Positions 1 to 6,262 of a DNA stretch of 14,736 bases are shown in pieces. The stretch covers positions 1 through 14,736 of the forward strand of contig CALDJN010000022.1 of the NCBI GenBank assembly GCA_937901695.1, given 5' to 3'. This DNA comes from an uncultured Anaerocolumna sp. (GTDB taxonomy: Bacteria; Bacillota; Clostridia; Lachnospirales; Lachnospiraceae). Both the position numbers and the translations under genes were made by a program. A model generated the notes under the pieces. That model did not search any database, was not told where the DNA came from, and was given only the letters and a program-made list of their open reading frames with translations. The stretch's first letter is position 1. Every line of letters starts with the position of its first letter.

Positions 1-135
1 TATCGTATTAGAACCATCGAATTTTTCAAGGTCACAAGAAAGAAATATATCCCCTATCTACTCTCTAAGGTCTACATAACCTATATTAGGCAAAGCGTCC
101 TTATTTGATAAGCTAACCTTTTATTGCGACAAATA
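1..135. other. Left edge, no supported gene
   Basis: No start codon with a ribosome-binding site and no long frame is present. On the minus strand two short open stretches in different frames (about 55-115 and 1-54) read as protein-like, which could be remnants of a gene downstream of ohrR, but they are too short to name. I see no convincing terminator for ohrR here. Confidence 0.4.
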
Positions 136-567
136 TTATTTATTTATATTATCCAAGAATTTATGAAGTATATCATGAAGAATAGCGGCTTCTTCTAAAC
201 TGATTGGGAGGCATGATCCCATTTGCTCTGGAATATGCATGGCTTTATCTTGCATTTCAATACCTTTTTGAGTCAAGTTGATATAAACAGTTCTTTCGTC
301 TTTAGAACTTCTATTTCTTGTAACAAAACCCTGCTTTTCCATTTTCTTTAGAAGAGGAGTTAAAGTTCCAGAATCCAAAAACAACCTTTGACCGAGCTCC
401 TTTATGGATATGTTGTCTTTCTCCCAAAGGACCATAAAAGTAATATATTCTGTGTAGGTGATTTCTAAAGGGTCTAAAAAAGGTTTATATTTCTTAATTA
501 GTTCTTTAGAACATGCATATAGAGGAAAGCATAGCTGCCAATCCAGTCTTAATTTTTCATAACTCAT
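136..567 (-). CDS. ohrR: OhrR-type MarR-family organic-peroxide-sensing repressor
   Basis: A 143-residue winged-helix regulator that closely resembles Bacillus OhrR along its whole length. The N-terminal helix carries the motif QLCFPLYA with Cys13, the position of the peroxide-sensing cysteine, and Tyr27 and Tyr38 sit where the tyrosines that contact that cysteine are found. The DNA-binding part includes LDSGTLTPLLKKMEKQG (about 64-80) and the wing with SSKDERTV (about 87-94). Cys119 lies 106 residues after Cys13, close to the spacing in two-cysteine OhrR proteins, so an intersubunit disulfide switch is plausible. The ATG at 567 is preferred over the one at 576 because GGGAGG lies 11 bases upstream of it but only 2 bases from the other. 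It lies 129 bp downstream of the glutathione peroxidase gene on the same strand, so it may be co-transcribed. A weak promoter of its own may lie at about 592-625. OhrR normally partners ohr, and no ohr gene is in view. Confidence 0.88.
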   Translation of the reverse strand: MSYEKLRLDWQLCFPLYACSKELIKKYKPFLDPLEITYTEYITFMVLWEKDNISIKELGQRLFLDSGTLTPLLKKMEKQGFVTRNRSSKDERTVYINLTQKGIEMQDKAMHIPEQMGSCLPISLEEAAILHDILHKFLDNINK

Positions 568-696
568 GAATATCATATCCTCCCAAAATCCTTTTATTTT
601 ATAAACAGATTTTACGATTAGTCAGCAGATGATTTGTTAGCAGATAATAATATATATAATATCACAAAACTGCCTATTAATATACTAACGGCAATA

Positions 697-1236
697 TTAT
701 TTATTCAAAAGTTCCTCAATTTTTTCTCCGATATCTTCAGGTTTAGCAGTAGGGGCAAAACGTGCGACTACATTTCCATTCTTATCAATTAGGAATTTAG
801 CAAAGTTCCATTTGATATCAGAACCTGAGAAGGTTTGACTTAAGCTTTCTAATTTTTGGATAAATGAAGCAAGGTCTGCATCTTCTATATCATTAGGAGC
901 TTCTGCTTTTAAGAACTTGTATAGTGGATCTGCATTTTCACCATTCACTTCTATTTTTGAAAATGTTTTAAAAGAAACCCCATATTTTGTTTGACAGAAG
1001 GTTACAATTTCTTCGTTAGTTCCAGGAGCCTGACCTAGAAATTGGTTGCACGGAAAATCAAGTATCTCAAATCCTTTGTCTTTATATTGCTTATACAATT
1101 TCTCTAATCCTTCATATTGAGGGGTAAATCCACATCCGGTTGCTGTATTTACGATTAATAAAACTTTTCCTTTATAATCTCCTAAAGAAACTTCATTGTT
1201 TTTTGTATCTTTTACTGTGAAATCAAAAATATTCAT
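697..1236 (-). CDS. Glutathione peroxidase family protein (thiol peroxidase)
   Basis: A 179-residue thioredoxin-fold peroxidase that reduces hydrogen peroxide and organic hydroperoxides in the cytoplasm. The active-site segment NTATGCGFTPQY holds the peroxidatic Cys35 (cysteine, not selenocysteine; codon TGT/TGC class). The remaining catalytic residues are visible as Gln65 in FPCNQF and Trp143-Asn144 in IKWNFAKFL. Cys81 in TFCQTKYG is the likely resolving cysteine, which suggests thioredoxin-dependent turnover as in most bacterial members. It is about 20 residues longer than the usual bacterial protein of 160 or so, owing to a loop at about 112-138. The start has GGAGAA eight to nine bases upstream. 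It lies directly upstream of ohrR on the same strand, behind a strong promoter at 1316-1344. Control by OhrR is inferred from this neighbourhood. Confidence 0.93.
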   Translation of the reverse strand: MNIFDFTVKDTKNNEVSLGDYKGKVLLIVNTATGCGFTPQYEGLEKLYKQYKDKGFEILDFPCNQFLGQAPGTNEEIVTFCQTKYGVSFKTFSKIEVNGENADPLYKFLKAEAPNDIEDADLASFIQKLESLSQTFSGSDIKWNFAKFLIDKNGNVVARFAPTAKPEDIGEKIEELLNK

Positions 1237-1294
1237 AATTTTTTCTCCTTTACTTATATGATTTTATATGTTATATTATACTCAATTAAATCGC

Positions 1295-1305
1295 ATACAA
1301 TGTAT
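1295..1305. promoter_or_regulatory. Candidate operator in the peroxidase promoter
   Basis: The near-palindrome ATACAATGTAT sits just past the expected transcription start. It shares TACAAT/TTGTA half-sites with the known Bacillus OhrR operator type (TACAATT and AATTGTA halves) but is more compact, so assignment to OhrR is tentative. Confidence 0.3.
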
Positions 1306-1315
1306 TTATAAGAAT

Positions 1316-1344
1316 ATAATATACAATACTTGTTTCAGTGTCAA
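1316..1344 (-). promoter_or_regulatory. Promoter of the glutathione peroxidase-ohrR unit
   Basis: On the minus strand, a perfect -35 TTGACA (1339-1344) is followed after 17 bp by the -10 TATTAT (1316-1321). Transcription should begin near 1309, giving a leader of about 70 nt before the peroxidase ATG at 1236. Confidence 0.75.
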
Positions 1345-1447
1345 TTGTTTTTACAATACATATTATAAATTATTTTATAAATTATATGAAAGGGATACAT
1401 TATTTTCACTGAAATATTAAAAGTTTGTTAATAATAAGATTTTTCCA

Positions 1448-1476
1448 TTGTTAAAAATTTTATTTTTAAGTAAAAT
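1448..1476 (+). promoter_or_regulatory. Promoter of the DUF2156 gene
   Basis: TTGTTA (1448-1453) and TAAAAT (1471-1476) are separated by exactly 17 bp, about 40 bp before the start codon. The surrounding sequence is very AT-rich, which raises the chance of a fortuitous match. Confidence 0.5.
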
Positions 1477-1518
1477 GGAAAATGCAAGAAAAAAGGATAA
1501 AGGAATTGGAGATTACTT

Positions 1519-2412
1519 ATGTTAAATTTTAAACCTATCACTTTAGAAAGTTTAGAGGAAATTAAGGAATACTTACCATATAAAAATAATAGAACTTGTG
1601 ATAGTACAATAGGTACATTATTCATGTGGAGAGAATTCTATAAGAGCGAATATACCATATATAATGAAACACTTTTTATGAAGGTAAGAATCTATAATGG
1701 AAGTACAGCCTTTATTTTACCTACAGGGAAAAAGCCGTTAGAGGAAGGTCTTCAGATTCTAGTTGAGTATACGGATCAAATAAATATGCCACTTATTTTT
1801 TGCGCTATACCTGAAGAGGCTTTAGAATCAATTAAAAACTTTTTCCAAAATAAAGTCGAATTTCAATTTGACCGAGATATGTCGGACTATCTATATCTAT
1901 CAGAGGACTTAAGTCAGCTAAAAGGCAGAAGGTATAGCGGGCAAAGAAATCATATGAACAAATTCAAAAAAAACTATCCGAATTATCAGTATGCCAGAAT
2001 GAATAAAGATAACATAAATCGTGTTATTGAATTTTATGATGGATTTTCCAGTAACATGGTTAAAGCAATGGAGACGGCAATTGAAGAGAATAAAAGGACC
2101 AGTGAAATACTTCCTTTAATTGGAGATATAGGTTTGTTCGGAGGCTTTATTGAAATTGACGGAGAAATTATTGCTATATCCGTTGGTGAAATTATCAATG
2201 ATACACTTTACGTTCATATTGAGAAAGCCTTAAAAGAATACCCAGGTTCTTATCAGATAATTATGAATGAATTTGCCAAGGACAGTGTAAATGAATCTAT
2301 TCTTTATATTAACCGGGAAGATGATGCCGGAGATTTAGGACTTCGTACTTCGAAGCTATCTTATCATCCACATAAGCTGTTGGATAAGTATTATATAAAA
2401 GTTAACAAATAA
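1519..2412 (+). CDS. DUF2156 (LPG-synthase C-terminal-like) acyltransferase-fold protein
   Basis: A 297-residue soluble protein of the DUF2156 family, which shares a double GNAT-like fold with the catalytic C-terminal part of phosphatidylglycerol lysyltransferases (MprF). Family hallmarks seen are DYLYLSEDLSQLKGRRYSGQRNHMNKFKK (about 122-150), a GG-containing strand before IDGEIIAISVGE (about 208-224), HIEKALKEYPGSYQ (about 232-245), and near the C terminus the NREDDAGDLGLRTSKLSYHP block (about 265-284). There are no membrane segments, so it is not a full MprF. Stand-alone members are common in clostridia, and their substrate is generally unknown, though transfer of an aminoacyl group from tRNA is a reasonable guess. 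GGAG lies 7 bases before the ATG. It stands alone, with its own promoter and a terminator at 2444-2501. Confidence 0.85.
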   Translation: MLNFKPITLESLEEIKEYLPYKNNRTCDSTIGTLFMWREFYKSEYTIYNETLFMKVRIYNGSTAFILPTGKKPLEEGLQILVEYTDQINMPLIFCAIPEEALESIKNFFQNKVEFQFDRDMSDYLYLSEDLSQLKGRRYSGQRNHMNKFKKNYPNYQYARMNKDNINRVIEFYDGFSSNMVKAMETAIEENKRTSEILPLIGDIGLFGGFIEIDGEIIAISVGEIINDTLYVHIEKALKEYPGSYQIIMNEFAKDSVNESILYINREDDAGDLGLRTSKLSYHPHKLLDKYYIKVNK

Positions 2413-2443
2413 TAATAAAAATAAATATATTCTTATAATAACT

Positions 2444-2501
2444 AAGCCACAGGTGAAGAACCAATTAGATAAATTGTATTTTCACTATGGCTTATTTTTT
2501 T
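2444..2501 (+). terminator. Terminator after the DUF2156 gene
   Basis: AAGCCA (2444-2449) pairs with TGGCTT (2488-2493), and the inner GTGAA pairs with TTCAC, leaving a long loop. The stem runs straight into a T-rich tail (ATTTTTTT). Confidence 0.65.
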
Positions 2502-2880
2502 ATAATTAATTAGGCTCGCTCAATAAAGAGTCTTTCCTTTATAGTACAGAAATAATTAGGAAAACTGAAAACAAAGATTTATATGCAAAGATTGTGGCAG
2601 GTCATTCTTTAAGTAAAATTGCTACATTAGGCAGAATTATAATAAAACTGACCAGTTATTCCTTAAATTGTATCATAAGAAAGTTGTAGTAGTTTTTTAT
2701 AAAACTACGTTATATAATAAAGATAAACGTTTTGGAGAGCGGTATGCTATCCCAGTTGCGATATGTGATGATTTTGGTCATGGCAAATATAATGCAATCA
2801 TACCAAATGAAGAAAATGCAGTACTAGACACTAATCAACAAAAGCTAATATTTGAGGAGTGTAACAATGATGAAAAGTAA
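2500..2880 (+). pseudogene. Probable remnant of an unknown gene
   Basis: Not recognised. Two overlapping open stretches in different frames look protein-coding but lack starts. The first (about 2510-2688) has no ATG and contains TENKDLYAKIVAGHSLSKIA. The second (frame open from 2617 to 2880) reads VVVVFYKTTLYNKDKRFGER and then a stretch with YAIPVAICDDFGHGKYNAII. The only start-like codon in the second is a TTG at 2668 with no ribosome-binding site. Its end overlaps a well-formed site and start at 2854-2869, as in a translationally coupled gene pair. This suggests a decayed upstream gene, but chance open frames in AT-rich DNA cannot be excluded. Confidence 0.3.
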
Positions 2881-3018
2881 CATTATAATTCAAAACTTTT
2901 AAGATAAGTTCATTAATTACAGTTGTGCTTACTATGTTCCTCCAATTGCAAATGGTGTATTAAATAATGAATATAATTGAAGGTATTCATATGTGGTTAA
3001 TTGGTGATATATTGATAT
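2867..3018 (+). pseudogene. Frameshifted start of a small membrane or secreted protein
   Basis: A good ribosome-binding site (GAGGAG, 2854-2859) lies 7 bases before an ATG at 2867, which overlaps the end of the preceding frame. The frame stops after 11 residues (MMKSNIIIQNF). One base over, the frame from 2901 continues with KISSLITVVLTMFLQLQMVY, a lysine-led hydrophobic run typical of a signal or membrane segment. After a TAA at 2961 the same frame continues to about 3018. This is best read as a broken gene start, with no known family. Confidence 0.3.
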
Positions 3019-3037
3019 TGTAAAGTAATAGTATCCC

Positions 3038-3070
3038 AATTTAGCAGGGCATAAAACACTTTGCTAAATT
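3038..3070 (+). terminator. Hairpin upstream of the P-loop kinase gene
   Basis: AATTTAGCA (3038-3046) and TGCTAAATT (3062-3070) form a perfect 9-bp stem with a 15-nt loop. AT-rich sequence follows (AAATTTAATTTTCT). It could terminate the decayed unit upstream or act in the leader of the next gene. Confidence 0.4.
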
Positions 3071-3127
3071 AAATTTAATTTTCTATCATTTAATGTGGTA
3101 AATCCCAAAATTTATAGGAGGAAGTTG

Positions 3128-3688
3128 ATGAAATTAGTTATTATCTTTGGACCCCATGCGGTAGGTAAAATGACAGTAGGACAAGAACTAGAAAAAATCA
3201 CAGGCTTGAAACTGTTTCATAACCATATGACAATTGATATTGTTTCAGATTTATTTGCAAACATGCCAGAAGAGAGAAGCAGACTAACAGGATTATTCAG
3301 AAAAGAAATTTTTGAAGCCTATTCCAAGAGTGATGAATATGGTATGATATTTACTTATATGTGGGCTTTTGATTCTCAAGAAGATTGGAAGTATATAAAC
3401 GATTTGGAAAAACTATTTCTTTCGAGAAATGGGGAGGTTTACTTTGTAGAGTTAGAAGCAGATTATGAATTGCGCATAGCAAGAAACAAAACAGAGAATC
3501 GTTTACTTCATAAACCATCTAAAAGGAATATCAAAAAGTCTGAAGAATTTTTTAGAAAATTGGAAGATAAATATCGCCTGAATTCGTTGGAAGGTGAAAT
3601 TCAAAAAGAAAATTATATTAGAATCAATAATACAAATCATACTCCTGACATGGTAGCAGAATTGATAAAAAATAAATTTTCATTATGA
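3128..3688 (+). CDS. P-loop nucleoside/shikimate-kinase-like protein
   Basis: A 186-residue AAA/ATP-kinase-fold protein. It opens with MKLVIIFGPHAVGKMTVGQE, where GPHAVGKM is a Walker A motif (G8 to M15) with Met in place of the usual Thr or Ser. HNHMTIDIV (about 31-39) resembles the substrate-side segment of small adenylate/shikimate-kinase-like proteins. The middle contains YMWAFDSQEDW, and a lid-like basic stretch with NKTENRLLHKPSKRN (about 124-138) follows. The substrate cannot be named. The ATG at 3128 has GGAGG 6 bases upstream and is clearly better than the in-frame GTG at 3095, which has no site. It is monocistronic as far as I can see, with no obvious partner. Homologues are usually annotated only as AAA-family ATPase or shikimate kinase. 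Confidence 0.78.
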   Translation: MKLVIIFGPHAVGKMTVGQELEKITGLKLFHNHMTIDIVSDLFANMPEERSRLTGLFRKEIFEAYSKSDEYGMIFTYMWAFDSQEDWKYINDLEKLFLSRNGEVYFVELEADYELRIARNKTENRLLHKPSKRNIKKSEEFFRKLEDKYRLNSLEGEIQKENYIRINNTNHTPDMVAELIKNKFSL

Positions 3689-3777
3689 GGTATTTAAGGA
3701 AAAAATAGTAAGGCTTTAAAAGTAATTTTTAAAAGCAATTTTTAAAAACAATTTAGCTGTTTCGTAATTAGTATGTC

Positions 3778-3806
3778 TTGAATTAAAAATATAATTGAAT
3801 TATAAT
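3778..3806 (+). promoter_or_regulatory. Promoter of the H-NOX chemoreceptor gene
   Basis: TTGAAT (3778-3783) and a perfect TATAAT (3801-3806) are 17 bp apart. This is the vegetative sigma type, not the flagellar sigma type often used for chemoreceptors. The leader would be about 57 nt. Confidence 0.6.
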
Positions 3807-3869
3807 TGTAAGCAGGATAAAAATTAGTTTTACTAATATTATACAATATATTACAAAGGAGAAATGTAT

Positions 3870-5663
3870 ATGAAAGGAACTGTGGTATCAACCTGGGTAG
3901 AATCTTGCAGAAAATTATTTGGAGATTCTGAGGTAGATGATGTACTTAAGGCAAATGGAATAGAAAAAGGGCATATTTTCACTCCATTTGAAGATGTTCC
4001 AGATACAATTGCAAAGGCTATAGTTGACCAAATAGGAAAAAAAGAAGGAAAAAACCACAAAGAAATATGGTTTGTTATGGGTGAAGAAAACATTAAGACC
4101 TTTAGTAAAGCATATCCTGGTTTTTTTCGTCATGAATCTGCTTATCAATTTCTAAAATCCATGAATGATGTTCATGTCATAGTTATGAAACGAATCAAAG
4201 GTGCAGTTCCTCCGATTTTGGATGTAGTCCCTATATCTTCCCATGAAGTGCTATTTACATATCGTTCCAAGAGAGGAATGGCTGATTATTTAACTGGTCT
4301 TATCAGCGGGGTTGCACATTATTTTAATGAAGATATAAATGTGGAAATGCTTAGTCAGAATGAAAATGAAACTCAGCTAAAGCTAAAGTTTGAAAAAGAA
4401 ATTCAATTTACAAAGGAATATCGTATTAACCGAATATTTTCATTTGGAATATTCAAAAATGTAGCAGTAAAATGCGCAATTTTTAATACATTATTGGTTA
4501 CCATATTTACCTTATTATTATCAAAAAATGTTGTTAATTGTTTAATATTAGCTGGGGTCACTTTATTAGCTACTTTAGCTTCAAGTTTTATATTTAATCA
4601 ACCAAGAAAACTGATTTTAAAAGAATTAGAACAGTTAAGCAATCATAATTTTGTTGAATCAGTTGTTCTAAAATCCAATGATGAATATGAAATGGTCATG
4701 AATATAATTAACAAAGTTAAAACCAGTGTACAAAAAGATTTTATCGGATTTAACGCCATTGTAGATGAATTATATACATTTAATAAATCTATTTCTGAAA
4801 TTGCCGGTACCATGGAGAATACCTCCAATGATATAACTACTGTACTGGAACAGGTGGCAGAGGCGGCTATTACCCAGGCTGAGGATACAGAGAAAGCGAT
4901 AACTGTCCTGGATGGAAGTATACGTAATGTAAATGCTATATCCGATGATGGACAATATAATAAGGGACAAATTGAAGAAGCAGTGGCAGGTATTGAAAAG
5001 AGTTTTCATAATGTTGAAGCCACAGCTTCTCAGATAACAGATATATTAACAAGATTTAGCGATATTAGAAAACGCAGCAATGAGATGAAAGAAAATGCTG
5101 ATAACATGACGCAAATCGTATCAATGGTATCCTCTATTGCAAAACAAATTAATTTACTTGCTTTAAATGCTTCTATTGAAGCTGCAAGAGCAGGAGAAGC
5201 TGGCAGAGGCTTTACTGTAGTTGCAGAAGAAATCAGAAAACTTTCTGAAGAAACCAATAGTGCTGTAGAGCAAATCAATGAAAGCTTAACCTACTTTGTT
5301 TCTAATATTAATCAAGTAGGGGAAGGTATTGAAAATGAATACAGCGTCCTGGAAAATGAAAACGGAAAATTATCAATAGCAGTAGATACCTCCAATCAAT
5401 CCAATAAGAGACTGGATGAAGTATCCAAGTTATTAATAAAGAATTCCCAGGATTTAAAAGGAGAAGCTGATAATATATCCAAATTATTTGATGGAATTCA
5501 GAATCTTGCAGCTATTGCAGAAGAGAATTCAGCATCCACACAGGAAGCAAATTCTAACGTTGCAGTTTATGTAGAGCAAATCAATGAATTATCAAATCAA
5601 ATCAAAGTATTTGATTCAATGATTAAAAACTTCCAAGTAGATTTGGGCAAATATGAAATTTAA
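3870..5663 (+). CDS. Methyl-accepting chemotaxis protein with an N-terminal H-NOX haem sensor
   Basis: A 597-residue membrane-anchored chemoreceptor. Residues 1-185 or so form an H-NOX (HNOB) haem domain starting MKGTVVSTW. The proximal haem ligand is His102 (DVHVIV), the haem-propionate motif YxSxR is Tyr131-Ser133-Arg135, and Pro115 is present. The distal residues Trp9, Asn74 and Tyr140 match those that stabilise O2 in the Thermoanaerobacter protein, so O2 binding is predicted. Two hydrophobic segments at about 203-218 and 221-243 form a hairpin with almost no external loop, so the sensor is cytoplasmic. A long coiled-coil signalling domain follows, with the conserved tip at about 423-470 (INLLALNASIEAARAGEAGRGF, then VVAEEIRKLSEET). 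No HAMP domain is obvious. AGGAG lies 8 bases before ATG 3870 but only 2 from ATG 3864, and starting at 3870 gives the family's MKGT start. It likely steers motility by O2 through CheA/CheW encoded elsewhere. Confidence 0.95.
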   Translation: MKGTVVSTWVESCRKLFGDSEVDDVLKANGIEKGHIFTPFEDVPDTIAKAIVDQIGKKEGKNHKEIWFVMGEENIKTFSKAYPGFFRHESAYQFLKSMNDVHVIVMKRIKGAVPPILDVVPISSHEVLFTYRSKRGMADYLTGLISGVAHYFNEDINVEMLSQNENETQLKLKFEKEIQFTKEYRINRIFSFGIFKNVAVKCAIFNTLLVTIFTLLLSKNVVNCLILAGVTLLATLASSFIFNQPRKLILKELEQLSNHNFVESVVLKSNDEYEMVMNIINKVKTSVQKDFIGFNAIVDELYTFNKSISEIAGTMENTSNDITTVLEQVAEAAITQAEDTEKAITVLDGSIRNVNAISDDGQYNKGQIEEAVAGIEKSFHNVEATASQITDILTRFSDIRKRSNEMKENADNMTQIVSMVSSIAKQINLLALNASIEAARAGEAGRGFTVVAEEIRKLSEETNSAVEQINESLTYFVSNINQVGEGIENEYSVLENENGKLSIAVDTSNQSNKRLDEVSKLLIKNSQDLKGEADNISKLFDGIQNLAAIAEENSASTQEANSNVAVYVEQINELSNQIKVFDSMIKNFQVDLGKYEI

Positions 5664-5667
5664 AACA

Positions 5668-5950
5668 AAAAAGTGGCTGTTGCAAAACTGTCATCCTAAG
5701 AGCTTTCCTACCGATGATATGGCAAAGATTAAAAGTATATAGTGGCTGTTGCAAAACTGTCATTCTGAGAACTTTCCTACCGATGATATGGTCAAAGATT
5801 AAAAACATATAGAGGCTGTTGCAAAACTGTCATTCTGAGAGCAAATTCAGTAAAGCTGAATTTGCACGAAGAATCTCATTTTAAAGTGAGATTCTTCCAA
5901 CTAAAGCTCTCAGAATGACAAATTTTTTTATTTTGCAACAGCCACTTTTT
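5668..5950. mobile_element. MITE-like element with triplicated left end
   Basis: Outer ends are a perfect 20-bp inverted repeat, at 5668-5687 and 5931-5950. The sequence GGCTGTTGCAAAA resembles terminal repeats of some insertion sequences. An inner inverted pair follows, TGTCATTCTGAGAG at 5829 or so and CTCTCAGAATGACA at about 5906-5920. Two internal hairpins lie at 5841-5865 (GCAAATTCAG arms) and 5868-5897 (GAAGAATCTCA arms). The left end occurs three times, starting at 5672, 5741 and 5811. The first two are 69- and 70-bp near-identical units, and the third runs into the hairpin core. No transposase is encoded. Placed right after the chemoreceptor stop, its T-rich right part may end transcription. 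Confidence 0.8.
5672..5810. repeat. Two tandem 69/70-bp units at the left end of the MITE-like element
   Basis: Units 5672-5740 and 5741-5810 are about 90 percent identical, each starting AGTGGCTGTTGCAAAACTGT and ending in AAAGATTAAAA plus about six bases. A third, partial copy begins at 5811 with AGAGGCTG. Only two full units are present, without short conserved direct repeats and variable spacers, so this is not a CRISPR. Confidence 0.8.
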
Positions 5951-6000
5951 GTTCTGCTGATTATGTTTAATTAATTTATTTAAAAGACGTTATTTATTTC

Positions 6001-6029
6001 TTGACATTGAAAGTATAATTGTATACAAT
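6001..6029 (+). promoter_or_regulatory. Promoter of the citrate synthase-icd-gntR operon
   Basis: A perfect -35 TTGACA (6001-6006) and the -10 TACAAT (6024-6029) are separated by 17 bp. The predicted start is near 6036, which leaves a leader of about 225 nt before the first gene. Confidence 0.75.
6018..6029. promoter_or_regulatory. Palindromic operator over the -10, probably for the GntR/FCD regulator
   Basis: ATTGTATACAAT is a perfect 12-bp palindrome covering the whole -10 hexamer. TTGTATACAA-type sites are typical for FCD-subfamily GntR regulators, and such a regulator is the last gene of this operon. Binding here would block RNA polymerase, so autorepression is the likely mode. Confidence 0.6.
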
Positions 6030-6108
6030 AAAACATGTATAAAAATGCAACTATATTCAAAGTTATAGAATACATATTTATATTAAAATAATTTTTTTTA
6101 TTAATCCC

Positions 6109-6199
6109 ATATTTGTTATATATTAAGTGAAAAGCCAATAAAGCACTTTGCCTTTTTACGTGCTTAATTACCTATATTTGTTATATGTTAAGTGAAAAG
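6109..6199 (+). repeat. 26-bp direct repeat flanking a hairpin in the operon leader
   Basis: The unit at 6109-6134 and the unit at 6174-6199 begin ATATTTGTTATA and end TTAAGTGAAAAG, and differ at only one position. Between them lies a hairpin with arms AAGCAC (6141-6146) and GTGCTT (6160-6165). A complementary segment at 6218-6229 (ATAACAAATATG), just before the ribosome-binding site, can pair with either copy. Confidence 0.7.
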
Positions 6200-6262
6200 A
6201 TATATGGAATATGGCTAATAACAAATATGCAATTATTTTGTATAAGATAAGGAGACGATGAT

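Noticed and set aside
1..115. Minus-strand fragments downstream of ohrR as a gene
   Set aside because: Two short pieces in different frames without starts. Too little sequence before the window edge to support a call.
5623..5808. Minus-strand frame with an internal repeat (IIGRKALRMTVLQQPL)
   Set aside because: The repetition comes from the tandem DNA units of the MITE-like element. There is no ribosome-binding site or known family.
5672..5841. CRISPR-like tandem repeats
   Set aside because: Only two full units, about 70 bp each and divergent, with no spacer-repeat pattern and no cas genes.
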